Assembly: GCA_028867785.1 (NCBI GenBank)
Contig: JAGWFS010000002.1
Span: 337,504 to 388,253 of the forward strand
Reading direction: 5' to 3'
DNA: 50,750 nucleotides
From: Nitrososphaerota archaeon
GTDB lineage: Archaea > Thermoproteota > Nitrososphaeria > Nitrososphaerales > Nitrosopumilaceae
Of this stretch, positions 1 through 8,252 are shown piece after piece. A program made the position numbers and the translations under genes. Each line of letters begins with the position of its first letter. Position 1 is the first letter of the stretch. The notes under the pieces are model-generated. The model was not told the origin of the DNA and did not search any database. It saw only the letters and a program-made list of their open reading frames with translations.

Positions 1-2
1 AA

Positions 3-428
3 GCAATACAGTGCTTTGACAGGGTATTGGCAATAAATCCAGGCCACATGCCTGCATTGTATAACAAAGGATTGGCATGTGAATCTCTGGATCTATTTGA
101 AGATGCACTGCGATGCTATGATAAAATAATTGAAATTGACGCCAGTTATGGAAATACATTATGCCAAAAGGGCAGGTTGTTATCATCTATTGGAAAACAT
201 GCCGATGCCATAGAATGTTTTGATAATATACTAGCTTCAAGTCCTTCTAATACTAATGCGCTTTATTACAAATCATGCGCCATGCTAAAAGAGGGAAGAA
301 AAGAAGAATCACTTTACATATTGGAAACAATGATATCAATGGATTCTAGATATCGTGATGTCCTAAGGGATGAAAAAGATCTGGAGCAATTCAAAGCTGA
401 CAGCAGATTCATGAACCTGGTAAGGTGA
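3..428 (+). CDS. TPR repeat protein, C-terminal part (5' end outside window)
   Basis: The reading frame is open to the left edge, so only the C-terminal part is present. The peptide shows at least three degenerate 34-residue tetratricopeptide units: 'AIQCFDRVLAINPGH' at the edge, then 'ALRCYDKIIEID' and 'AIECFDNILASSPSN', with the usual small/aromatic spacing. TPR arrays form helical scaffolds for protein binding, so this is probably an adaptor; the partner cannot be told from sequence. The last ~35 residues end in a non-repeat capping helix ('DEKDLEQFKADSRFMNLV'). It is followed by about 150 bases without a gene and then by two-component genes, which need not be functionally linked. Confidence 0.8.
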   Translation, partial: AIQCFDRVLAINPGHMPALYNKGLACESLDLFEDALRCYDKIIEIDASYGNTLCQKGRLLSSIGKHADAIECFDNILASSPSNTNALYYKSCAMLKEGRKEESLYILETMISMDSRYRDVLRDEKDLEQFKADSRFMNLVR

Positions 429-480
429 TGATTAAAAATCATCAATTTTTAACGCTGTACAATATGTTTATTTCAAACAA

Positions 481-498
481 ACAAGATACTATATGGAA
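481..498 (+). promoter_or_regulatory. TATA-like promoter element shared with the gene at 26440
   Basis: ACAAGATACTATATGGAA here matches 17 of 18 bases at 26386-26403 (ACAAGGTACTATATGGAA). Both copies lie about 30-37 bases upstream of a start codon encoding a receiver-type N terminus. The core TACTATATGG looks like an archaeal TATA box. The promoter role is inferred from position and from the shared sequence. Confidence 0.45.
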
Positions 499-527
499 TA
501 TTTCGTAAACAGATTTGGACGTATTAT

Positions 528-578
528 ATGATCCTGAGAATACTTGCCGCAGAAGATAATCATGATTTAGCATGGTGA
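528..578 (+). pseudogene. relic of a response-regulator N terminus (16 codons)
   Basis: ATG at 528 opens a frame reading MILRILAAEDNHDLAW followed by TGA at 576. This is the beta-1/acidic-pair start of a CheY-like receiver and resembles the start of the receiver protein at 26440 (MRILVAEDNQDAA); about 27 of 32 bases match across that stretch. The frame stops before the phosphoacceptor Asp, so it cannot encode a working receiver. It lies directly upstream of the kinase start at 585. It is probably a truncated duplicate or recombination scar; a short upstream ORF that affects kinase translation is an alternative. Confidence 0.5.
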
Positions 579-584
579 AGTGAT

Positions 585-2048
585 ATGAATCATCAAAAAG
601 CAAGCACTAGTTTTAGAATCGGCGCATCGGTTGGCATCATAATATTGATGCTTGGAATTGCCGTATCCCTCAGTGTTTCCATAACCGCAACCATCAGTGA
701 TCAGATGAAAGTGGTTACAAATTTCAACATGCCGCTTGAAAAGATTGAAATTCAAATGATTGATATTCAAAAAAACCAAGAAAGCGCATTGGATGACGCA
801 GTCAAATTCTTACATGCAAATGATACGCAAGGATTACAGCTATCTGAAAATAAATTTCATGCCTATGATAGTCTTATGACAAATCAAATCATACAAGCAA
901 GAGGTATAGCCAACACTGGATTAAACATACTTCCTCAAGAATATGTGAATCTACTTGCAAATTCAGTTTTGGAAAAGATAGACAGTATTGAGAAATCCAA
1001 GACAGAGTACAAACAGATAGCAGATAACGCATTTTCGCTATCTGGTAAAACTGATAATGCCAAACTAGATGGATTTGTTAATGATTTGAAAAATAAAGAA
1101 GTAATACTAGATAGCAGGCAAAACAATCTGTTGTCAGATACAGAATCTTCTTATAAAGACATAGAGGCGTCTGTAGATGAAAATAAGCAAAAATTTCTGA
1201 CACTGGAAATCATAATAGTAATATCCGTTGGGATTATCTCACTTGCATCAGGACACTTTGTCAATCAAATCAACAAGGATTTGAGACAAGAGGTAATCAA
1301 AAAGACACGATCTCTTCAAAAAGCAAATGAAAAACTTCGAAAATTAAACATATTAAAAGACGAATTTATTAGCGCGGCATCACATGAGTTGAAAAGTCCG
1401 CTCAATCCAATATACGGATTTGCAGAATTGGCAAAATGTGGGGATATAGATAAGGAAGATGCTCTTGCAGGAATAGTGAAACAGGCTCATCAGATAGAAG
1501 AAGTAGCAAACAGAATGCTGGATTTAGGAAGAATCGATAACAACAGATTGAATCTGTCAATTGAACGATTCAATTTGACAAAACTCGTATTTGACATATC
1601 AGAAGCGGCGCGAACAAACCTTAATGAAGACGTATCAATAGAGGTTCACTCTCCTGACGATATAGAAATCGAGGCAGATAGAACACGTATCGGTCAAGTC
1701 ATTCGAAACATACTCAATAATTCTATAAAATTCACTCCAAAGGGGCACATACTTGTAACATTATCACTCAATGGTAACAATGTTCGGGTGGGGGTAAGTG
1801 ATACTGGGATTGGAATACATCCAGACATACTTCCAGTGTTATTTGACAAATTTGTTACAAAAAGCCATAGAAAAGAAAACATTGATGGCAACGGCTTGGG
1901 ATTGTACATATGTAAAGGAATCATAACTACACATAATGGAGAGATCCACGCATACAATAATCCAGAAGGTGGAGCTACTGTATTTTTTTCCATTCCATTG
2001 ACACACAGTACAAACAATAAGACAGTTCAGGGATCTCTTCTCAACTAG
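585..2048 (+). CDS. membrane sensor histidine kinase
   Basis: A 487-residue sensor kinase. A transmembrane helix near residues 12-34 and a second near 205-226 bracket an extracytoplasmic helical region of about 165 residues, reminiscent of four-helix-bundle ligand domains. The cytoplasmic part carries a short coiled linker, the HisKA H-box ('SAASHELKSPLNPIYGF', phospho-His near residue 265), the N-box ('NILNNSIKF'), G1 ('SDTGIGI'), F-box ('LFDKF') and G2 ('GNGLGLYI'). All motifs needed for autophosphorylation are present. No HAMP domain is obvious. The gene is immediately followed by a receiver gene, so the two probably form a two-component pair; the stimulus is unknown. Confidence 0.9.
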   Translation: MNHQKASTSFRIGASVGIIILMLGIAVSLSVSITATISDQMKVVTNFNMPLEKIEIQMIDIQKNQESALDDAVKFLHANDTQGLQLSENKFHAYDSLMTNQIIQARGIANTGLNILPQEYVNLLANSVLEKIDSIEKSKTEYKQIADNAFSLSGKTDNAKLDGFVNDLKNKEVILDSRQNNLLSDTESSYKDIEASVDENKQKFLTLEIIIVISVGIISLASGHFVNQINKDLRQEVIKKTRSLQKANEKLRKLNILKDEFISAASHELKSPLNPIYGFAELAKCGDIDKEDALAGIVKQAHQIEEVANRMLDLGRIDNNRLNLSIERFNLTKLVFDISEAARTNLNEDVSIEVHSPDDIEIEADRTRIGQVIRNILNNSIKFTPKGHILVTLSLNGNNVRVGVSDTGIGIHPDILPVLFDKFVTKSHRKENIDGNGLGLYICKGIITTHNGEIHAYNNPEGGATVFFSIPLTHSTNNKTVQGSLLN

Positions 2049-2108
2049 TTGTTTGTACGGCTTGAACAGACTAGCATTAATTTATCAAACATGCAAACAG
2101 ACCATAGC

Positions 2109-2519
2109 ATGGGCCTTCAGATACTTGCAGGCGAAGATAATGAATTTACAGCTTTGCAATACCAAAAAGTGTTTGAAAAAAATCAACACCGCATTACAAT
2201 TGCAAGAGATGGCGAAGAATGCGTAACACAATACAAACTGGCACTAGATAGCTGTTCTCCAGGATTAGATCCATTCGATGTGGTTTTGCTTGATTTTGTA
2301 ATGCCTAAAAAAAATGGCGTACGAGTGGCAAAAGAGATCTTGGATTTGAGACCCCGTCAGAGAATCATATTTGCTTCAGCATTCGGAAATGGTGTTTTGG
2401 ATGATGCCTCTGCCATTCTGAGAAATTCTATAGAGATACTGCAAAAGCCATTTTCGCTAGAGTTTTTGGTCAAAAAAATAGAAAATACCTGCATGTTAAA
2501 AAATCTGCGTGAGGCCTGA
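2109..2519 (+). CDS. single-domain response regulator
   Basis: A receiver domain without an output domain. Motifs visible are the acidic pair in 'LAGEDNEF', the phosphoacceptor in 'VVLLDFVMPKKNG', and the conserved Lys in 'LQKPFS'. The frame is open back to a TTG at 2049, directly after the kinase stop, with ATG codons at 2091 and 2109. I chose 2109 because it gives the normal receiver start (MGLQILAGEDN) seen in the paralogues here. It is the likely phosphotransfer partner of the upstream kinase. With no DNA-binding domain, the output must come from protein-protein contact. Confidence 0.85.
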   Translation: MGLQILAGEDNEFTALQYQKVFEKNQHRITIARDGEECVTQYKLALDSCSPGLDPFDVVLLDFVMPKKNGVRVAKEILDLRPRQRIIFASAFGNGVLDDASAILRNSIEILQKPFSLEFLVKKIENTCMLKNLREA

Positions 2520-2918
2520 TTTTCCACATTGCAATGGCGCATGGTCAGGAATTCCGCAGATTTTATCTGTCATCTCATGAAATACCAGCGTGTTGACGGC
2601 ATATTGAGCATATCATTCCCGAAGCGATGATCAAAAATACAGAAAACATGCCCAAAAACAAAAATTGTAAGTAATACGATCATAAAATTGGCAATTGCAG
2701 AACTTTTTTTGATCAGATTCTTCAGGTTCCTAGTATTTATAGAGATAAAAAAAGAGTACAAACAGATTCTGAAACAATCTCTGGATTTATCAGATGAGAA
2801 CTAGTTGGATAAAGATAACAACAAACCAATATGCACTAGATAACGTCAGAGTCATCCGTGTCGTTCGATAAAGCAAACTGATTAAACAAATATCTTCTTA
2901 TCAAAACTAGAATCGTCA
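2520..2918. other. intergenic region, no supported gene
   Basis: About 400 A+T-rich bases between a plus-strand receiver gene and the 3' end of a minus-strand kinase. A 63-codon minus-strand frame (2570-2761) exists but lacks domain resemblance and a convincing start context. I see no RNA gene or clear repeat. Confidence 0.5.
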
Positions 2919-4013
2919 TCATGTAGTATAAGGAGATGACATTTCATATTTCGGAGATATGTTCTTTGGCAATCTTATCGTAAATATAGTTGGCTTTGAT
3001 CTAACTGATATTGTGCCACCATGTTGTTCCACAATGCTTTTGCAGATTGACAGGCCTAGGCCTGTTCCAGTTTGTTTTGTTGTGAACAGTGGATCAAATA
3101 TTTTTGGAAGTATATCCGTAGGTATTCCAGGTCCGGTGTCTTCAAATTCTAACTGTACACTCGAGCTCAGGTCAATCATCCTAATTTTGATCTCACCTCT
3201 TTCGTCCATAGCTTGGATTGCATTTATGATTAGATTTGAAAAGACGGCTTCAAGCTTCCTAGAGTCACAGTTTACTTGAGTGTCTAAATTCGGTTTTGAT
3301 ATATTTACGTCAGGCGGAACCATTACGCCGGCAATGGAACTGTCAAGAGTTGCAAGAACCGAAGTAGCTTGCAGGATCAAATCTGATCTTTTTACAAAGT
3401 TTAGCACATCGTCTATCTGGTGAGCCATTCGCTGTACTGCCCTATCAAATCTGGTAAAATGCTGCAGTCTTTCTTCTACTCTCATATTTGGTTTGACGCG
3501 CATTATATCCATGGTATTTTTTATTATGGATAGGGGATTTCGCAGATCATGAGCTAATCTTGCTGCCAACTCTCCTATGACGGTGAATTTTGCAGCTTTT
3601 ATCAAATCTTGTGTCTTTTCATCCACTTGTTTTGCAAGAAAGTCACGTTGCATCGAGAGCTCTTTTTCCTTTGAAAGGACTTTGTCAAGTTTTTCTTTTA
3701 GCTCAGTCGTCATCTTGTTATAATGAAATTTTTGTTGTTCTAGTTCACGATTGGATTTTACAAGTTCGTCGTTCTTTTTATTCATGGACGCACTTAGATC
3801 AAGCAAAAAGCCAACCTTGTCCTGCAAATCATGATTGATTTTTGACAAATCTTTGATTTTTTCCATAGATTCTGACGCTAGTTGATTTAGGAGTTTTTCT
3901 TTTTCTTGAAGCTCAGTCTTTGTAGCATCCAGTTCTTTAAAAGCACGTCCAGTTAGAGTGCTCAAATCCTCGACTAGCGAATTTTTTTCAGATGCCGTAG
4001 GCTGCTGTGTCAT
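2919..4013 (-). CDS. soluble histidine kinase with long N-terminal coiled coil
   Basis: A 364-residue kinase with no transmembrane segment. Residues ~1-150 are a charged, heptad-rich coiled coil. The HisKA H-box is 'ARLAHDLRNPLSIIKNT', the N-box 'NLIINAIQAMDERG', G1 'EDTGPGIP' and G2 'TGTGLGLSICK', so the catalytic core looks complete. The H-box of the 'HDLRNPL' type is common in NtrB-like kinases. A kinase with a coiled coil and no sensor domain probably receives its signal through a partner protein. No receiver gene is adjacent; nearby candidates are the receiver at 2109 and the chemotaxis regulators. Confidence 0.88.
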   Translation of the reverse strand: MTQQPTASEKNSLVEDLSTLTGRAFKELDATKTELQEKEKLLNQLASESMEKIKDLSKINHDLQDKVGFLLDLSASMNKKNDELVKSNRELEQQKFHYNKMTTELKEKLDKVLSKEKELSMQRDFLAKQVDEKTQDLIKAAKFTVIGELAARLAHDLRNPLSIIKNTMDIMRVKPNMRVEERLQHFTRFDRAVQRMAHQIDDVLNFVKRSDLILQATSVLATLDSSIAGVMVPPDVNISKPNLDTQVNCDSRKLEAVFSNLIINAIQAMDERGEIKIRMIDLSSSVQLEFEDTGPGIPTDILPKIFDPLFTTKQTGTGLGLSICKSIVEQHGGTISVRSKPTIFTIRLPKNISPKYEMSSPYTT

Positions 4014-4205
4014 CCAACATCTTATACTTGGAAAGAGACATTAACTTTTATGGTTGTGTGAAATGAACGAACATGTTTCAGACAAGTGTCTTTATTTTGG
4101 TTGCATGATCGCTATTATGACTGGGGTTATAACAACATCTGAAAGGTATTCGTATTTTTATCCAATAAACCGATCCGCCTAAAGAAAAAATGAAAAATAC
4201 ACGCT

Positions 4206-4832
4206 TTACCTGAGTTGTGGAGTCCTGGGAATTACAGAGAAATATCTGGTGCACACTTTCCTGTAAAAAAGGATCATGCCAAGAACCTCAAATTGTTCTA
4301 TTAACAATATGGTGTCAAGATTGACAAGCCATCCTCCCATCATGTCATTCATTATTGCATATGTCATTGAGATAATCTGATCAAAACGTGAAAAACCAAA
4401 AACATCACTGCTCTGCGCTTGTAAGATTTTATCCATGTCTTTTACTTGGGACGGGTTGGGATTAGAGTTTGACCATATGATTTGAGAGACTATTTGTTTT
4501 TCATCTAAATATGTTGTATTGCCTCGTTCAATCCACACAAGAGTGCTTCCTAGATAGGCAATCATGAGTAACGATAGTCCTATGGCAAGCACGCCAGATT
4601 TTCCTTTCATTGTTTTGGTCATTTGTGTAATGAATATGTTACCAAAACATCCAAGTTTATTTTTATGAGCAAGAAATGTGATTGCCATGAGAATGGAAGA
4701 TACCAGTCCGAGGCTTCCTATCCAGTGCATCGAAACATAAGTGTAGAAGATCAATCGGATAGGAAGAAATATTCCGGTAACAACTGCAAATACAATTAAT
4801 TTATTTCGAATATCCTCTATTCGAGTATTCAA
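4206..4832 (-). CDS. membrane protein of unknown function
   Basis: A 208-residue protein I do not recognise. Three to four hydrophobic segments are visible, at about residues 12-30, 35-54, 80-97 and a weaker one near 172-190. A ~70-residue polar stretch with 'SNSNPNPSQ' lies between the third and fourth segments and may face outside. The start is TTG at 4832, with a weak GGAA ahead of it. It stands alone between the soluble kinase and cheD, with gaps on both sides, so no operon context helps. No catalytic motif is seen. Confidence 0.6.
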   Translation of the reverse strand: MNTRIEDIRNKLIVFAVVTGIFLPIRLIFYTYVSMHWIGSLGLVSSILMAITFLAHKNKLGCFGNIFITQMTKTMKGKSGVLAIGLSLLMIAYLGSTLVWIERGNTTYLDEKQIVSQIIWSNSNPNPSQVKDMDKILQAQSSDVFGFSRFDQIISMTYAIMNDMMGGWLVNLDTILLIEQFEVLGMILFYRKVCTRYFSVIPRTPQLR

Positions 4833-4967
4833 TTCCTATCATTCCCACAGATATCTCTTCGAAGTAGGTTATTTATTTATCTAAAGCAGTATGTTGGTAT
4901 TACACTCAGAATGTCAGAAATGACATGAAAACAATTTAAGAATAACGAATTTGATTGAAATTTAACC

Positions 4968-5465
4968 TTAGATTGTTTTTTGTGTTTTTTTGAGATTTGA
5001 CACTATTGTCATTTCTCCAGAATGTGGATTGAATATAACCCATCTTCCAAAATTTTCCCCCACATCTTCAGAAATCAGAGGTATGCCATTCTCTTTTAGA
5101 ATTTGTTTTATTGCGGCGATGTTTCTTGTACCAACATTAAATAACCCATTCTCTGATTCGTGAGAAAAAATAGCAGCACCGCCTGCAATTTTTGCCCGTA
5201 TTCTTTTTTTATCTGCTCCCATCTCATTCATTTTATTTATCATGCATGTAAATGCCACATCAGCAAATTTTCCAGCTTCGTCGTTCATTGTATTCTGTTT
5301 ACTGTGAATTTTCTTAGGGAGCATGACATGAGCCATAGCTGCAATTCTAGTTTTGATATCAAAAAGACACATAGCTACACAAGAGCCTACAAACGTTTTC
5401 AATTCATCGGTTTGGTCGTTTACTACTGCTAATTCGCCCATTTTTATTTCAACTACGCAATTCAT
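4968..5465 (-). CDS. cheD: CheD chemoreceptor glutamine deamidase
   Basis: A 165-residue CheD, close to the usual family length. CheD hydrolyses specific glutamine side chains of methyl-accepting chemotaxis receptors to glutamate and is modulated by binding CheC. The catalytic Cys is in 'FVGSCVAMCLFD', the His in 'AMAHVMLPK', and the preceding Thr of the family triad in 'LKTFVGS'. It is the last gene of the minus-strand chemotaxis operon, 12 bases after the CheC-like gene, matching the known CheC-CheD partnership. ATG start at 5465. Confidence 0.92.
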   Translation of the reverse strand: MNCVVEIKMGELAVVNDQTDELKTFVGSCVAMCLFDIKTRIAAMAHVMLPKKIHSKQNTMNDEAGKFADVAFTCMINKMNEMGADKKRIRAKIAGGAAIFSHESENGLFNVGTRNIAAIKQILKENGIPLISEDVGENFGRWVIFNPHSGEMTIVSNLKKTQKTI

Positions 5466-5477
5466 AAAACCATCTTT

Positions 5478-6068
5478 TTATGCTATGAGTTTTTTTGTCT
5501 CTTTTGAATCTTGTATGAGGAGCATTTGCAGTCTGATTCCAGAAATGATACCACTGAATTCTACAGTGGATGCAATTAACATGTCAGATTGATCTGAAAA
5601 ATCTGATATGGTTGCCTCCAACAGGATCCTTAAAGACTCGACAGCAAAGCCGGGTACTGATGAACCCATCTTGTATCCGGTACTGTCAGATATGGCATTA
5701 ATGATTGACGCAGTCAACATGTTTCCCAATTCAGAGATAGATGAAATGATGAGTTTTTCAGATTTATTTGAAATCGAATTTCCAATCAATTTGTCTGCAA
5801 GAGATCTTGATTCATCTTCTAACATGTACCACAGGACACCCATGTGCAAGTCACCATTGCATTTTACGTATACTGCATACATTGGGTTTATTTCCTCAAA
5901 ATCTGAGATTAACAAATTCAAATTTGTAATTGAAAGCGTCTGTGTTTTTTTGATGACGTATTTCACAGGTTCTTCAAGAAGTTTACTAAGCGATGGAATG
6001 GTTTTGGAAATAATGAATGAATCTAAGACGCGATTCAATTGCTGCAAATCATCATGTTCGGATTTCAT
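5478..6068 (-). CDS. cheC: CheC-family CheY-P phosphatase / CheD partner (distal copy)
   Basis: CheC/CheX-type protein. The phosphatase signature is present once in the second half: 'SISELGNMLTASIINA', giving the E-x2-N spacing, with a Pro about 22 residues later in 'SSVPGFA'. The equivalent first-half site ('QQLNRVLDSFI') lacks the E/N pair, so at most one active centre remains. It aligns throughout with the CheC at 7644. The frame extends upstream to ATG 6119, but ATG 6068 has GGGAG seven bases ahead and matches the paralogue's start (MKSEHDDLQQL against MASATLNQTEL). It lies between the degenerate CheY and cheD in the chemotaxis operon. Confidence 0.85.
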   Translation of the reverse strand: MKSEHDDLQQLNRVLDSFIISKTIPSLSKLLEEPVKYVIKKTQTLSITNLNLLISDFEEINPMYAVYVKCNGDLHMGVLWYMLEDESRSLADKLIGNSISNKSEKLIISSISELGNMLTASIINAISDSTGYKMGSSVPGFAVESLRILLEATISDFSDQSDMLIASTVEFSGIISGIRLQMLLIQDSKETKKLIA

Positions 6069-6131
6069 GTCTCGCTCCCAATGTGATATAATTACACTGC
6101 GCCCACTGTAAAATGTCATCTGCCATCGTAG

Positions 6132-6521
6132 TTATCTCGCCCTCATAACTTTGCTTATCGCCATAGCTACGTTTGATCTGTCAAATGGCTTTACTGTGCA
6201 ATCGCTTGCACTAGATTTCATGGCACTCTGCACAATACGTTTTTGTTCTACTGGTGTCACCATGACATCTTTTGCCTTTTGATTTCCCCGTGTGATTGAT
6301 TTTAGGGCTTGGATGCCTTCTGCGTTTGGCATGTTTATGTCAGCGGTAGCAATATCGGGCCTGAGTTGTTTACATGACTCTACTGCAGCAAGCCAGTCTC
6401 CTGCCTTGCATACCTGGGACACAGGATCGTGGGAAATAGGCGCGTCCTTTAAGACAACGCTCATAAATGAAGCATCATTTACAATCAAAATTTTTGACAT
6501 ACTTGTAGAAGACACGGTCAT
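6132..6521 (-). CDS. diverged CheY paralogue (possibly impaired)
   Basis: A 129-residue receiver clearly related to the CheY at 10875; both share 'KPFDRSNVAM' and 'SKILIV'-type ends. The phosphoacceptor Asp (about residue 61, 'TADINMP'), the Thr ('MVTPVEQ') and Lys ('TVKPFD') remain. The first acidic pair has become Asn-Asp ('IVNDAS'), the Tyr/aromatic switch residue is Cys ('SDCTVKP'), and several glycines conserved in the paralogue are replaced (AGDG to AGDW, AGARD to SSASD). This could be a decaying copy or a CheY variant with altered phosphorylation or a phosphate-sink role. It sits in the operon between cheR and the second cheC. Confidence 0.8.
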   Translation of the reverse strand: MTVSSTSMSKILIVNDASFMSVVLKDAPISHDPVSQVCKAGDWLAAVESCKQLRPDIATADINMPNAEGIQALKSITRGNQKAKDVMVTPVEQKRIVQSAMKSSASDCTVKPFDRSNVAMAISKVMRAR

Positions 6522-6693
6522 GTCTCCAGATTAGGTAAATTCCATAATTGATTCTGATAAAGGTATGAGAAGAGGGATGTTTTATGAAAAGTAATGTTGC
6601 CTCTAGATATTTTCAACATGTCCAGGATCATATTTGGGATGGGATGTAATATCAGCACGGTTGTACAATTTGATCAGACAGACAAAATAGGCG

Positions 6694-7560
6694 TCATAGA
6701 TTAGACGTGTTCCAATCTGGTAACTTGTCTGAATGCATCTTTTGATAAATCCTTTCACGCGGCATTATGGGATGAAATAATTTCGCACACTTTCTTCCCA
6801 ACATTGTTTCATCCATTCCAAGTACTAGATATCCACTTTCTTTCAAGCAACGATTGAATTTTTCCATGATTAATTCCTGAGTCTCTTTTTCATAATAAAT
6901 CAATACATTTCTACAAAATATCACGTCATATTGTGTTACATCGCAGGACAAAATATCGCTTACTTTGAAGGTAACTAGATTTTTTATAGATTGCAATACC
7001 TCATATTCTTCAATGTTTTCTGAATTTGATATTTTTTTAAAATTATTTTTTATTATGTTTTCTGGGAGTTTTTCTATATTTTTTGCTGGGTATAGTCCAT
7101 TTTGAGCATACTCAATCGCATTTTTATTGATATCATTTGCAACAATTTCCACGTCAAAGTTTTTTCCAGACGCATATGAAAACATCATGGCTAGAGAATA
7201 TGCTTCTTCCCCAGACGCACATCCCGCACTCCAAATTCTAATTTTGTCTTTAAGTTTCAAATTTGTCAATATTTTTGGAATTATGGAAGATCTAAATTTT
7301 TCATACACTGCAAAATCTCTAAAAAAATCAGTTACGTTGATGGATAAAGATGCAAAAAGTTCCTCAAATTCTCGTCGTTCCCTCTTTAAAATTAAAGCAT
7401 ATTCGTAATAATTGTTTATTTCAAGCATTCTCATTCTTCTGTCTAATCGCCTCTTCATAAAAGCTGGTTTAAACCTCTTGATGTCTGACCCATAGCTTTC
7501 GAATACTTTGCTAAATGTGTCAAGAGACTGCGAATTCAGAGTCAGTTCATTAAGGCTCAA
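6694..7560 (-). CDS. cheR: CheR receptor methyltransferase
   Basis: A 288-residue CheR of normal length. It transfers methyl groups from S-adenosylmethionine to glutamates on chemoreceptors. The helical N-terminal domain (residues ~15-90, with the basic 'MKRRLDRRMRML' helix and 'SINVTDFFRD') precedes the SAM-binding Rossmann domain with 'IWSAGCASGEEAYSLAM' and the catalytic-side motif 'FCRNVLIYY'. The start is TTG at 7560; no better in-frame ATG exists before the conserved helix. It is the sixth position from the 3' end of the chemotaxis operon, between cheC and the CheY paralogue. The extra C-terminal ~15 residues carry no CheW-binding pentapeptide that I can identify. Confidence 0.93.
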   Translation of the reverse strand: MSLNELTLNSQSLDTFSKVFESYGSDIKRFKPAFMKRRLDRRMRMLEINNYYEYALILKRERREFEELFASLSINVTDFFRDFAVYEKFRSSIIPKILTNLKLKDKIRIWSAGCASGEEAYSLAMMFSYASGKNFDVEIVANDINKNAIEYAQNGLYPAKNIEKLPENIIKNNFKKISNSENIEEYEVLQSIKNLVTFKVSDILSCDVTQYDVIFCRNVLIYYEKETQELIMEKFNRCLKESGYLVLGMDETMLGRKCAKLFHPIMPRERIYQKMHSDKLPDWNTSNL

Positions 7561-7643
7561 ATTCTCTTGCCTCGTAGGGAACCATCACCAAAGCATGTCA
7601 TTTCAAGCACCTTTTGGAATAATCGCGATGAGTACAGATAATA

Positions 7644-8243
7644 TCACCGTTTACCATTCAATAGTTTTCTAGCATTATCGTGATCCTGAATTACCAGCAT
7701 ATGTACATGCACCTTGCTATCCACTCCAACAAGTTCTATTTCTGTAGCAATATCACTGACTGGACAAAGAAATTCTGAAACATGTGGTTCAAACAATGTA
7801 GAAAGTGACGTCATTGCAAAGCCAGGAGTTGAAAGATCTACTTTCAATCCAGTGTGATCCGAAAGAGCATTGAAAAATGATCCTGACATGATATTTCCAA
7901 CTTCGGAAATGGCAGATTTTCCCAGTTCGTCCAGAGCATCAACCTTCTCAAGGCACATCAGTTTTGCAGCAATTTGTTTTGCATCAGATTCTGGAATAGA
8001 ATACAGTATTCCCAAACGTATGTCTCCGCCTCCGTGGAGAAATACAGAACACAGAACAATCTCTTTAATGAAATCTTTCAATCCAGCATCTTTGGAAATT
8101 TCTGTATGTGTTTTCTTTATGGTATGTTCTACGGATTCGCCGAGAAGTGATGATAGCGCAGCTGAAGTTTTTTGTGCAATGTATGAGCCCAATATCTTTT
8201 CAAGAGAAACCAATTCAGTTTGATTTAGTGTTGCAGATGCCAT
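7644..8243 (-). CDS. cheC: CheC-family CheY-P phosphatase (proximal copy)
   Basis: A 199-residue CheC-like protein. The second-half signature 'SAISEVGNIMSGSFFNA' has the E-x2-N pair, and a Pro follows about 22 residues later ('LSTPGFA'). The first-half site ('VSLEKILGSYIAQ') is degenerate. CheC proteins dephosphorylate CheY-P weakly and regulate CheD; both partners are encoded in the same operon. It starts 9 bases after the cheA stop, so it is probably co-transcribed and translationally coupled. It is paralogous to the copy at 5478, and the two may form different complexes with CheD and CheY. Confidence 0.85.
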   Translation of the reverse strand: MASATLNQTELVSLEKILGSYIAQKTSAALSSLLGESVEHTIKKTHTEISKDAGLKDFIKEIVLCSVFLHGGGDIRLGILYSIPESDAKQIAAKLMCLEKVDALDELGKSAISEVGNIMSGSFFNALSDHTGLKVDLSTPGFAMTSLSTLFEPHVSEFLCPVSDIATEIELVGVDSKVHVHMLVIQDHDNARKLLNGKR

Positions 8244-8252
8244 TTTATTCCT

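Noticed and set aside
2570-2761. 63-codon minus-strand frame in the 2.5-2.9 kb gap
   Set aside because: No domain resemblance or start context; A+T-rich low-complexity composition explains the hydrophobic look.
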